A DNA stretch of 64,000 bases. It comes from Cellulophaga sp. 20_2_10 (GTDB lineage: Bacteria; Bacteroidota; Bacteroidia; Flavobacteriales; Flavobacteriaceae). The stretch is taken from contig NZ_JAMCOJ010000003.1 in the NCBI RefSeq assembly GCF_023476645.1, forward strand, positions 1-64,000, given 5' to 3'. A model generated the notes under the pieces. The model saw nothing but the letters and a program-made list of their open reading frames with translations, made no database searches and had not been told where the DNA came from. The position numbers and the translations under genes are program-made. This document shows, one piece after another, positions 35,992 through 44,341 of the stretch (positions within the stretch are counted from its first letter, which is position 1; each line of letters opens with the position of its first letter).

Positions 35992-36645
35992 ATGAATCTA
36001 ACAGAAGCCTTAAACAGCCGCTATACCGTAAAAGAATTTGATGCGACAAAAAAAATATCTAATGAGGATTTTGAACAAATCAAATCTTTGTTGCGTTTAA
36101 GTCCATCTAGTATAAACCTACAGCCTTGGCATTTTATAATTGCTGATACGGCAGCTGGAAAAAAGCGTATTGCAAAAGGCACAGAAGAAACCTTTCCTTT
36201 TAATACACCAAAGGTTTTGGATGCTTCTCATGTAATTGTAATTGCAGCAAAAACAAATGTCGATGAGAATTATATAAAAAGCATTCAAGATAAAGAAGAC
36301 GAAGATGGGCGTTATGCAAAACAAGAATATAAAGACCAAGCTTACGCAGGACGTATGATGTTTGCAAATCTGCATCGCTATGATCTAAAGGATGTACAAT
36401 CTTGGATAGAAAAACAAGTGTACCTTAATATGGGTTCTTTATTAACAGGTGCTGCAGTTTTAGGCATAGATGCTTGCCCAATGGAAGGTGTAGATGTAAA
36501 AGCTTTAGATAAAGAGTTTGGCTTACGTGAAAAAGGGTATACAGCATTAGCTGTTGTGTCTTTAGGATATAGAAAAGATACCGATTTTAATGCGAAGCTT
36601 CCAAAATCGAGATTTTCAGAAGAAACCATAATTACCAAATTATAA
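35992..36645 (+). CDS. nitroreductase-family NAD(P)H oxidoreductase
   Basis: The 217-residue flavoprotein starts MNLTEALNSRYTVKEFD. The family pattern is clear: SRYTVKEFD for the FMN phosphate site, LLRLSPSSINLQPWHFII near residues 35-52, and VYLNMGSLLTGAAVLGIDACPMEG near 145-165 (the NfsB/YodC-type segment), ending with GYRKDTD. It reduces quinones or nitroaromatics with two electrons, using FMN. It is the first gene of the run facing hxlR and is the best clue to what the operon responds to. The longer frame from 35869 adds 41 hydrophobic residues that are translated promoter sequence. Confidence 0.9.
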   Translation: MNLTEALNSRYTVKEFDATKKISNEDFEQIKSLLRLSPSSINLQPWHFIIADTAAGKKRIAKGTEETFPFNTPKVLDASHVIVIAAKTNVDENYIKSIQDKEDEDGRYAKQEYKDQAYAGRMMFANLHRYDLKDVQSWIEKQVYLNMGSLLTGAAVLGIDACPMEGVDVKALDKEFGLREKGYTALAVVSLGYRKDTDFNAKLPKSRFSEETIITKL

Positions 36646-36677
36646 AATAAACAAGAACACTATAAAAACACATAATT

Positions 36678-37301
36678 ATGAAAAGCACAATAGTAAAATT
36701 CACAGCAAAACCAGAACACGCAACTAGTTTTGCAGCAACCTTAAAAGAAGCACAAGCAGCAACACAAAAAGAAGCTGGTAATAAAGAAATTAAAGTATTT
36801 GTATCGAATACAGATGCCAATGTATTTTTTGTTTACGAACGTTGGGCAGACAAAGCAGCAATAACATCTCACGATAACGAGCCGCACACAAAGAAGTTAA
36901 TGAAAGTAGGGCAAACAGCATTAGCAGGTGCTCCAGATTTTTATTTCTTAGGTGATACTAATCCGTTACCAGACCATTCTAAATCTGCAAATCCGGAAGA
37001 TGAAGTATTTATCATATTCTTCATATTTAAGTTGAAAACAGAATTTAGAGCACAACTTTTAAATCAGTTTGAAGATCATATTACAAATACCAGAAAAGAG
37101 GAAAAAGGAAATATTCTTTTTGACTTATACACAGTAGACGACCAAGAAGATACATTGGCTGTTTATGAGCATTGGAGAAAAGAATCTGATGTTTGGGATA
37201 TTCATTTTCACCAACCTTACGCAGAAAAAACAGGTAAACTTATGGAAGAAGCTGTTGTTGGAGATTTAAAACAGTATATGAATTTTGTAACTGAAATTTA
37301 A
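36678..37301 (+). CDS. double-domain antibiotic biosynthesis monooxygenase (ABM) protein
   Basis: The 207-residue protein holds two ABM-fold (dimeric alpha+beta barrel) domains. The first has VKFTAKPEHATSFAATLKEA and NVFFVYERWADKAAITSHDN; the second has IFFIFKLKTEFRAQLLNQF and TLAVYEHWRKESDVWDIHFHQPYAEK. YERW and YEHW are the family marks. Members such as YgiN oxidise quinols without cofactor; others only bind. It has no signal peptide. A paralogue with the same two-domain layout lies at 42061. Placement next to a nitroreductase suggests turnover of quinol-type products. Confidence 0.82.
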   Translation: MKSTIVKFTAKPEHATSFAATLKEAQAATQKEAGNKEIKVFVSNTDANVFFVYERWADKAAITSHDNEPHTKKLMKVGQTALAGAPDFYFLGDTNPLPDHSKSANPEDEVFIIFFIFKLKTEFRAQLLNQFEDHITNTRKEEKGNILFDLYTVDDQEDTLAVYEHWRKESDVWDIHFHQPYAEKTGKLMEEAVVGDLKQYMNFVTEI

Positions 37302-37313
37302 AATTTTTTTAAA

Positions 37314-38216
37314 ATGAAAAATATAATTACAGCACTAGTTTACGGAATTATCGTTGCAGTTGGTATTCAGGAGATTTCTGCTCAAGAACCTAGTATGAGA
37401 ACTTTTAATGAAAACACAAAAGCAGTACAATTAGATAAGGGTATGATGCAAATTTTTGATTACGGTGAAACTAAAGTTCACGTTTACGAAACCAAAGGTT
37501 TTTTTAATACACACGCTTTTTTTATTGAAAAAAACGGAAAAGGAGTATTGATTGAAACACCACCAATGAAAGATAATTACAAGGAGCTTGTAAATTATAT
37601 TGTTGGTTTAGGTTACACAAATATTGATGTGATGGTTTCTTATCATTTAATAGGAAAGCACTTTTTTGATACGGATAAACTAAAATTTAACCATATATAT
37701 TCTAATCAAGAATCTTTAGATTATATGACGAATTCTGGTAATGAATCGCTCTCAAAATTAGCAGAAGTTTCAGGTGAAGATCTAGACGAAACTACAATAG
37801 TACCAACCGATTTGCTAGAAGCAGGAGCACAAGAAATTTCAGGAATTCCTTTTATTATTACGCCAACTGGTTTTGGTTTTGATGTAGAAATGCCAGAAAT
37901 AAAGGCTGTTCACTTGCATATGGTTGGGCACGATAACCATACTATGATTTTTAATTCAGAATTTATAGATACCGTAATTAACGAGCTTTCTGCTTTTCAA
38001 GAAAAAGGGTATACCACCTATTTTTCTTCACACAGTGCACCCGAAACTTCGGGAGATGTGACCATTAAAATCAACTATCTTAAAGAGATGAAAGCTATTC
38101 TTTCAGCTTCTAAAAATAGCGAAGAATTTATTCAGAAAATGGATAAAGCCTATCCTAATTTTGGATGGAGAAACTACTTATTAGGAAGTGCAAATATGTT
38201 GTTTACTGAAAACTAA
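37314..38216 (+). CDS. exported metallo-beta-lactamase-fold protein with an altered metal site
   Basis: The 300-residue protein has a signal peptide (ending ISAQ). It follows the metallo-beta-lactamase layout: NTHAFFIEKNGKGVLIETPP near residues 65-84, then VMVSYHLIGKHFFDTD at the site of the HxHxDH motif, VGHDNHTMIF at the second ligand site, and YFSSHSAPE near the C terminus. In the main motif only His 111 and His 116 remain; the middle His and the Asp are Ile and Lys. A normal dinuclear centre is therefore unlikely. It could bind one metal, or act as a binding protein. It follows the ABM gene by 12 bases. Confidence 0.75.
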   Translation: MKNIITALVYGIIVAVGIQEISAQEPSMRTFNENTKAVQLDKGMMQIFDYGETKVHVYETKGFFNTHAFFIEKNGKGVLIETPPMKDNYKELVNYIVGLGYTNIDVMVSYHLIGKHFFDTDKLKFNHIYSNQESLDYMTNSGNESLSKLAEVSGEDLDETTIVPTDLLEAGAQEISGIPFIITPTGFGFDVEMPEIKAVHLHMVGHDNHTMIFNSEFIDTVINELSAFQEKGYTTYFSSHSAPETSGDVTIKINYLKEMKAILSASKNSEEFIQKMDKAYPNFGWRNYLLGSANMLFTEN

Positions 38217-38243
38217 TTCAGTTAAACAAAAAAAACTACTATT

Positions 38244-39098
38244 ATGAAAAAACTAATACTACTATTTTCGTTGGCGCTTTTAGCAAGCTGCGGAAATGAG
38301 ACTAAAAAAGAAGCAACGTCAACTTCGGAAGAAGGACACGGACATTCACATTCTCAAGTTACGGACGAACACGGTTTGGCGCCTCATACCGAAAATACCA
38401 TTCACCAATATGCACCAACGGTTGCCTTATTAAATAGTATCTACGAAGGTAATATTACGCCGCAACAAATGGTACAACAGGGTAACATTGGTATTGGAAC
38501 CGTAAATCATTTGGCTGGCGAATTGGTTGCTGTAGACGGAGTTGTCTATACAATTGATGCCGAAGGCGGAATAGCAGAAGCACCGGAAGATTTAGAATCT
38601 CCGAATATGACGATGATAAATTTTCAACCGAAACAAACGGTAACTGTTGAAAATATTGAGTCTTATGAAGACTTAACTAGAGAACTTCAAAAGTATTCAA
38701 CCTCTAAAAATAGCTTTTATGCTTACCGAATTAAAGGTGAATTTAAGCACTTAAAAATGGCTTCGGCGCATAAAGTAGAGAACGAAGATGTGTCTTTATT
38801 TGAATATTTAGACACACGTGTAATGTATACTAGAGACAACATTAAGGGGACTTTGGTTGGCTTATTTACACCAGATTATTTAGGAAATATTGTAATTCCT
38901 GGAATGCATTTTCACTTTTTATCAGACGATATAAAATTGGGCGGACATTTAGAAGACATCAAATTTGATAAACTTTCCATTGAAATTCAAGAAGTAAACC
39001 AAGTTAATTTACAACTTCCAGAAACAGAAAAATTCAGGAATAAAGATTTAAAACAAGGTGCAGCACCAAAGGCTACAGCAAAACAAAACGGAAAATAA
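38244..39098 (+). CDS. budA: lipoprotein acetolactate decarboxylase
   Basis: The 284-residue product has a lipoprotein signal (LLASCG, Cys near 16) followed by a His-rich linker (GHGHSHS). The rest matches alpha-acetolactate decarboxylase: QGNIGIGTVNHLAGELVAVDG near 80-100, FYAYRIKGEFKHLKMAS for the active-site Arg region, and GMHFHFLSDDIKLGGHLEDI near 222-241 with the three zinc His. The enzyme converts acetolactate to acetoin in the cytoplasm of fermenters; a membrane-anchored, exported copy without acetolactate synthase nearby is unusual, and the true substrate may be another beta-keto or alpha-hydroxy acid. Confidence 0.85.
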   Translation: MKKLILLFSLALLASCGNETKKEATSTSEEGHGHSHSQVTDEHGLAPHTENTIHQYAPTVALLNSIYEGNITPQQMVQQGNIGIGTVNHLAGELVAVDGVVYTIDAEGGIAEAPEDLESPNMTMINFQPKQTVTVENIESYEDLTRELQKYSTSKNSFYAYRIKGEFKHLKMASAHKVENEDVSLFEYLDTRVMYTRDNIKGTLVGLFTPDYLGNIVIPGMHFHFLSDDIKLGGHLEDIKFDKLSIEIQEVNQVNLQLPETEKFRNKDLKQGAAPKATAKQNGK

Positions 39099-39105
39099 TA
39101 AGATT

Positions 39106-40371
39106 ATGAAAAAGTACATAATTTTAGTTTTAGCATTGTTTTTCTCTTTTGCGAGTATTGCACAAAACACAAAAGAAGACAACTATAAAACAGGCGTAAA
39201 AATTGTAAATGAGGTAAATGGCGATGGCGCTTCAAAAGGTTTGGAAGCCGCTTTTAAAAGCGTGTCTCCAGATATGGCAGATTATATTATTCGTTATGGT
39301 TTTGGAGAAATTTATAGCAGACCGGATTTAGATTTTAAGACAAAAGAATTACTAATAATAGCTAGTCTTACTACACAAGCCAATGCAAAATCGCAATTAA
39401 AGTCGCATATGAAGGCTGCACTTAACCTTGGTGTAACTCCAAATGAGATTTCTGAAACGATGATTTTGTTGAGTCTCTATACTGGTTTTCCGGCTGCAAA
39501 CAATGGAATCTTTGCTTTGAAAGAAGTTTTAGATGAAACTAATTATGTTGCCTCTTCTAAAATAAATTCTACGGATCAATTAATTAAAAATTGGGAATTA
39601 GAGGGTTTTGCTATGCCAGAATCTATAGTAGCTTCTCCAACTGAAGATTGGTTGTATGTTTCTAACGTAAATCAGAATGAAAAAGGATATATAAGCCGAA
39701 TTACAAAAGCTGGTAAAGTAGATAATTATAAATGGGTAACAGGGTTAAACAACCCTGCTGGTTTAGCTTTATACCAAGACAAATTGTATGTAGGTGATGG
39801 TAAGGAACTTCATATAATTGATGTAAAAAAGGGTAAGCTGATAAATAGCTTTACATCAACAGATGTGGTTTCATTAAATGATGTTGTAGTTTCTAAAACA
39901 GGACAGGTTTTTATCTCTGATATTGCAGGCGGAAAAATTTTCACTTTAGAAAATAACAAACTAGTAGTTTGGTTTCAAACACCAGAAATTAAGCATCCAA
40001 ATGGAATTTTCATCCAAGATGATAATTTAATTATTGCTGATTTTGGTGCAGAATTATCATTAGAGTTAACTCCAGATAAGTATGGTAGTTTGTATAAAGT
40101 CAACCTAAAAGACAAAACAGCTACGATGATTAAAAGTGCGTATCAATTAGGTGCTTTAGATGGTTTAGCAGCAGTTAAAGATGGGTATTTAGTTACAGGC
40201 GGTACGGTTAGCGATTTGTTTTTTATTAATAACGATACTCGCAAAAGAGTAGGAACATTTCCTAAAGGATTAGCAGATATAAGTATTGAAGGTAATACGC
40301 TATATGCGCCAATTCTTTTTAGTAATAAAATTGAATCTTTTTTACTTCCTATGGTTTACGATAAAAAGTAA
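39106..40371 (+). CDS. exported carboxymuconolactone decarboxylase-like domain fused to a beta-propeller
   Basis: The product (about 421 aa) starts with a signal peptide (MKKYIILVLALFFSFASIAQ). The ATG at 39106 is chosen because the frame upstream (from 39058) runs into the previous gene. Residues about 25-135 are a carboxymuconolactone decarboxylase/AhpD-like domain: DFKTKELLIIASLTTQANAKSQL, then KSHMKAALNLGVTPNEISET and LLSLYTGFPAANN. No CxxC pair is present, so it is not a peroxidase of AhpD type. Residues about 155-420 form an SMP-30/NHL-like propeller (GLNNPAGLALYQDKLYVGDG, DVVVSKTGQVFISD, HPNGIFIQDDNLIIADFGAE), often lactonase-like. A lactone-handling role in the periplasm is plausible. 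Confidence 0.82.
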   Translation: MKKYIILVLALFFSFASIAQNTKEDNYKTGVKIVNEVNGDGASKGLEAAFKSVSPDMADYIIRYGFGEIYSRPDLDFKTKELLIIASLTTQANAKSQLKSHMKAALNLGVTPNEISETMILLSLYTGFPAANNGIFALKEVLDETNYVASSKINSTDQLIKNWELEGFAMPESIVASPTEDWLYVSNVNQNEKGYISRITKAGKVDNYKWVTGLNNPAGLALYQDKLYVGDGKELHIIDVKKGKLINSFTSTDVVSLNDVVVSKTGQVFISDIAGGKIFTLENNKLVVWFQTPEIKHPNGIFIQDDNLIIADFGAELSLELTPDKYGSLYKVNLKDKTATMIKSAYQLGALDGLAAVKDGYLVTGGTVSDLFFINNDTRKRVGTFPKGLADISIEGNTLYAPILFSNKIESFLLPMVYDKK

Positions 40372-40456
40372 GGCGTGCTTTGTTAATTAAATCATAAAAT
40401 ATTGATATTAAATAAATTACGGACACAATACACCATTAAAGGTACATTATTTACCA

Positions 40457-40490
40457 TTACTAAACTACAAGACATTTATAGATTTGTAGT
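40457..40490 (+). promoter_or_regulatory. possible internal promoter with dyad before the second SnoaL gene
   Basis: TAGATTTG (40479-40486) fits TAnnTTTG, with TTA (40457-40459) 19 bases upstream as a weak -33. A 7-bp inverted repeat, ACTACAA-N13-TTGTAGT (40464-40490), straddles it, and an extra TTACTAA lies just before. The ACTA/TAGT half-sites recall those near hxlR. This could give the 40532-44221 genes separate but coordinated expression. Confidence 0.45.
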
Positions 40491-40531
40491 GTCATTAAAA
40501 TTAACAAATAACTAAAATTAAAATTAAAATT

Positions 40532-41050
40532 ATGAAAAAAGTACAACTAACAGTAGTCTTAATTGGTGCTATCTTATTAGCATCTTGTTCTGATAATTCT
40601 GGGGAATTAAAAAAATTAAATGAAAACATTACAAATTTGGAATCTAAAATAGAAGTTCAAAATCAGGAGCAAGCGACTTTAGAGGCAAACAAAAAAGTAG
40701 TAACAGATTTTTATCAAGACCTCTTCGGAAACCAGAATTATCAAAACATAGATAAATATGTTGGTCCGGTTTACATTCAGCACAACCCTAATGTTGCAGA
40801 TGGTAGAGAAGCGCTTAAAGAAATGTTACCTATTTGGTTAAAAGATGCTCCTAAATTTAAACTCAACTTCAATCTTATTGTTGCAGAAAAAGACCTAGTT
40901 TTTGTACAAGTAATTACAAATAAAGAAGGTGATAGAACCTCTACAATGGATGTTTTTAGAATTACAGACGGTAAAATTTCTGAACATTGGGATGCGTTTA
41001 ACACCTTCAATAAAGGAGATAAATCTGCGAACGATAATCCTTTATTTTAA
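40532..41050 (+). CDS. lipoprotein with one SnoaL-like domain
   Basis: The 172-residue product has a lipoprotein signal (LLASCSD), a short predicted coiled coil (LKKLNENITNLESKIEVQNQ, residues about 27-50), and a SnoaL/NTF2 domain with VYIQHNPNVADGREAL and DVFRITDGKISEHWDAFN. These are the same motifs as in the two-domain lipoprotein at 34360. A cyclase or hydrolase on small cyclic compounds is possible. A 160-base gap with promoter-like sequence precedes it. Confidence 0.85.
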   Translation: MKKVQLTVVLIGAILLASCSDNSGELKKLNENITNLESKIEVQNQEQATLEANKKVVTDFYQDLFGNQNYQNIDKYVGPVYIQHNPNVADGREALKEMLPIWLKDAPKFKLNFNLIVAEKDLVFVQVITNKEGDRTSTMDVFRITDGKISEHWDAFNTFNKGDKSANDNPLF

Positions 41051-41089
41051 TCAAATTCATCAAATATAATTTTTTAAAAAACACACAAT

Positions 41090-42031
41090 ATGAAAGCTAT
41101 AGTATTAACAAAAGCAGGAGGACCAGAAAACCTTCATTTAGCAGAAGTAGAAAAGCCAAGCATAAAAGAAAACGAAGTGTTAGTTGCTGTTAAAGCAATT
41201 TCATTAAACCCTGCAGATGTAAAACCAAAGTACGCTGACAAAATGTTGGATTCAATGTACGGTAAAAATCGTCCAGTTATTTTAGGATGGGATATTGCAG
41301 GAACAGTAACTGAGGCTGGTACAGCCGTTACCGATTTTAAAGTAGGTGATACTGTTTTTGGGATGGTAAACTTTCCAGGAGCAGGTAAAGCATACGCGGA
41401 ATTTGTTGCAGCTCCAGAAGCTCATTTAGCACTTATGCCAAGCAACGTTTCTTTTGAAGAAGCTGCTGCGACCACTTTGGCTGCTTTAACTGCTTTGCAA
41501 ATATTATCTGGTAAAGTTAATAAAGGCGATAAGGTATTAATCCAAGCGGGTTCTGGTGGCGTAGGTCATTTTGCAATTCAAATAGCAAAATGCTTCGGAG
41601 CATATGTAATTACAACTGCTTCAGCAAAAAACAAAGAATTTGTATTATCTATTGGAGCAGATGAAGCTATTGATTATCATACCCAAAATTTTGAAGAGGT
41701 GTTGTCTGATATAGACTTTGTTTTGGATACTCAAGGTGGTCAAGTATTAGTGAACTCCACTAAGGTTTTAAAAGATGGAGGAACAGTAATTACCACTTTT
41801 GGTATGGATATGCCCGAGGAAGCTAAAGCTATAGCAGAGAAAGAAAACAAAACGGTTTCTAATATTTTAGTGCATTCTAGCGCTAAAGATATGAACACTT
41901 TAAAAGGAATGTTAGAAAGCGGAGCTATTAAACCAAACATCTATAAAACGTTTGCTTTTGAAGCTATGGCAGACGCACATAGAGAAGTAGAAAAAGGAAG
42001 AACGGTTGGCAAAGTGATTGTTACTCTTTAG
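41090..42031 (+). CDS. NADPH:quinone oxidoreductase-like zinc-free dehydrogenase
   Basis: The 313-residue protein belongs to the medium-chain dehydrogenase family, quinone oxidoreductase branch: MKAIVLTKAGGPENLHLAEV at the N terminus, ILGWDIAGTVTEAGTAVTDFKVGDTVFG near 63-90, and VLIQAGSGGVGHFAIQIAKCFGA near 148-170 for NADPH binding. Catalytic zinc ligands (Cys and GHE) are absent. It probably reduces quinones or enones to less reactive products, in keeping with the operon. Confidence 0.9.
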   Translation: MKAIVLTKAGGPENLHLAEVEKPSIKENEVLVAVKAISLNPADVKPKYADKMLDSMYGKNRPVILGWDIAGTVTEAGTAVTDFKVGDTVFGMVNFPGAGKAYAEFVAAPEAHLALMPSNVSFEEAAATTLAALTALQILSGKVNKGDKVLIQAGSGGVGHFAIQIAKCFGAYVITTASAKNKEFVLSIGADEAIDYHTQNFEEVLSDIDFVLDTQGGQVLVNSTKVLKDGGTVITTFGMDMPEEAKAIAEKENKTVSNILVHSSAKDMNTLKGMLESGAIKPNIYKTFAFEAMADAHREVEKGRTVGKVIVTL

Positions 42032-42060
42032 AATTAATCAATAATTTAAAATCAAGTAAG

Positions 42061-42687
42061 ATGATAAAAATTATAGGTCAGTTTGAAGTAAAACCAGCAT
42101 TCCGTTCTCAATTTAAAGAGGCTTTAATTGCTGTTAAAAAGGGAAGTGCTACAGAACCAGGATGTTTGGGCATTCGCTTGTTTGAAGACAAGCAAAACCC
42201 TAATATGTTTTTTGGATATGAATTGTTTACCGGAGAAGAGGCTGTGGCATTTCATCGTTCTCAACCCTACGAACTAAAACTAGCAGAATTAGCAAATGAA
42301 GCACTTGTAAACCCACCTAAAGCTTATGTTTTGGTTGGTGAAGTTTCCGAAGAAAAAGGAGTTGAAGAGTTTAGCAGTACTGCAAATTCAGCAGAACTAC
42401 GTGTTATTGCTTTGTTTGATATTAAAGCAGATGAAAACAAAAAACTGATCGCACAATACGAGAAGCAAATTCCGAATGTGCGAGCACAAGATGATTGTGT
42501 TTCTTTCAATGTATACACGGTTTTAGAAAATCCAAATCAGTTGGTAGTTATTGAGGAATGGAAAACGCAAGAATTTGCACAAAAATTTTCTACAACAGAC
42601 GCACTTTCTATGGAAACTGGTAAAGTGTTATCAGAAATAGTAGAACGTCCTATCCCAGAATATTTACATCAAGTAAACGAGATATAA
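42061..42687 (+). CDS. second double-domain ABM protein
   Basis: The 208-residue protein again has two ABM domains: IIGQFEVKPAFRSQFKEAL with NMFFGYELFTGEEAVAFHRSQPYE, then VIALFDIKADENKKLIAQYE with QLVVIEEWKTQEFAQKFSTT. It is a paralogue of the 36678 gene, with YELF and EEW in place of YERW/YEHW. No signal peptide. It lies between the quinone reductase and the aldehyde dehydrogenase. Confidence 0.8.
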   Translation: MIKIIGQFEVKPAFRSQFKEALIAVKKGSATEPGCLGIRLFEDKQNPNMFFGYELFTGEEAVAFHRSQPYELKLAELANEALVNPPKAYVLVGEVSEEKGVEEFSSTANSAELRVIALFDIKADENKKLIAQYEKQIPNVRAQDDCVSFNVYTVLENPNQLVVIEEWKTQEFAQKFSTTDALSMETGKVLSEIVERPIPEYLHQVNEI

Positions 42688-42731
42688 TAATTATTGGTTA
42701 TTAAAGATAGTAATCAAAAAAAACACTAAAA

Positions 42732-44221
42732 ATGAAAACACAAGAAGAATTACCTAATTACACCAAAAAAATATTTGTTGGTGGCGAATGGAAAGACGGA
42801 AAAGGACCAGTAATAAAAGATATTAACCCTTGGAATCAAGAGGAATTATTTTCTTTAAGTAGTGCAACAGAAGACGATGTAAATGAAGCTTTTGAAACAG
42901 CTGCTATTGCACAAAAAAAATGGGCTGCAGTATTACCTCCAGAAAAGAGCAGAATGATGCAAAAACTAGCTACGGTTGTTAGAAATCGTAAACAAGAATT
43001 TGCAGAATGGGCACGAAAAGAAGTAGGAGCAACTTTGGCAAAAGGCTATTTTGAAGCTGAGTTAGTAGCTAGTGTTTTTGAAAGCGCTGTGCATTTACCA
43101 TTATTAGTAGAAGGTAAAATTTTACCAAGAGATATAGAGGGTAAAGAATCTATTGCAGTTAGAAAACCATTAGGGGTTATCGGGTTAATTTCTCCTTGGA
43201 ATTTCCCAGGACAATTAACAGCTCGTACTTTAGGTCCTGCCTTAGCAGTTGGTAATGCAGTGGTTTTAAAACCAGCATCAACATCTATAGTTACTGGAGG
43301 ATTAATTTTTGCTTCATTTTTAGAAGAAGCAGGTTTCCCTAAGGGATTATTAAGTGTATTGCCAGGTGGAGGAAGTACTATTGGTACTGCCATTACAAAG
43401 CATCCAATCTCAAAATTAATTTCGTTTACAGGTTCAACTCCCGTTGGTCGTCAAGTAGGGCAAAATGCGTTGAGTGCTGATATTATTAAAAATATCGAAT
43501 TAGAATTGGGAGGTAATAGTCCGTTTGTAGTACTTGAAGATGCAGATATTGATCAAGCTGTAGAAGCTGCTGCTTGGGGTAAATTTATGAATCAAGGTCA
43601 GATTTGTATGGCGATTAACAGAATTATTGTAGAAGATAAAGTTTATGATGAATTCACAGAGAAGTTTATCGCCAAAGTAAAAACCTTAAAACGTTTAGAT
43701 ATGAATGATCCAGATACGTTTGTAGGACCAATTATCGATCAAGCACAATTTGACACCGTTAAAAATTTAATAGACGAAGCTAAAGCACAAGGTTATAAAA
43801 TGGCTTTAGGTGGTGAAGCAGATGGTTTACATATGCACCGCACGTTTTTGTAGATACAGATGAAAACTGTCCGTTGTTTAAACACGAGATTTTTGGACCT
43901 GCAGTATCGATTACACGTGCTAAAGATATGGAAGACGCATTGCGTTTAGCTAATGCTACGGATTTTGGTTTGTCTAGTTCTGTATTTACACAAGATGAAG
44001 CTAAAGGAATGGCGTTTGCACAAGGCATTGAAGCTGGTATGACGCATATTAATGACCAACCGGTTAATGATAGTGCTTATGCACCATTTGGAGGCGTTAA
44101 AAACTCAGGATTAGGTCGTTTTAATGGACAATGGGGCGTAAAATCGTTTACTGTTGCACATTGGATTACTATTCAGAAAACACCAAGGAAATATCCTTTT
44201 AAAGCATCTGATTTTCAATAG
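42732..44221 (+). pseudogene. aldehyde dehydrogenase with a frameshift
   Basis: Two frames together encode a full aldehyde dehydrogenase of about 496 aa. The first, 42732-43853, carries SPWNFPGQLTARTLGPALA, FTGSTPVGRQVG for NAD, ELGGNSPFVVLEDAD with the general-base Glu, and NQGQICMAINR with the catalytic Cys. It then stops at a TAG just after GEADGL. The second continues from about 43835 (APHVFVDTDENCPLFKHEIFGPAV) to 44221. Exactly five bases (43830-43834) lie between the last in-frame codon and the first codon of the new frame, so one base is missing or two are extra. Either the gene is recently broken or there is a sequence error; all active-site residues are intact. The enzyme would oxidise aldehydes, perhaps aromatic ones. 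Confidence 0.88.
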
Positions 44222-44224
44222 AAA
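44154..44224 (+). repeat. 71-base direct repeat, copy 1 (3' end of the aldehyde dehydrogenase gene)
   Basis: This copy is the last 22 codons of the aldehyde dehydrogenase plus three bases. It matches 50385-50455 at 70 of 71 positions; the difference is G at 44176 versus A at 50407. Similarity stops abruptly at both ends. The two copies enclose the asparaginase-porin-aspT-aspD module. Confidence 0.92.
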
Positions 44225-44341
44225 CTTGTAAAATTTTATTTATAACATTAGATCGCTCTATTCTTGAATATCTACATCAAATAAGTGTATTGTAAACACT
44301 ATTGAACATTAAATATAAGATCTTTTTTTACTAAACTGACT

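Noticed and set aside
43874-44221. A separate 115-residue gene beginning MFKHEIFGPAVSI
   Set aside because: It is the C-terminal part of the aldehyde dehydrogenase after a frameshift; its first residues fall inside the conserved FGP motif region, so it is not an independent gene.
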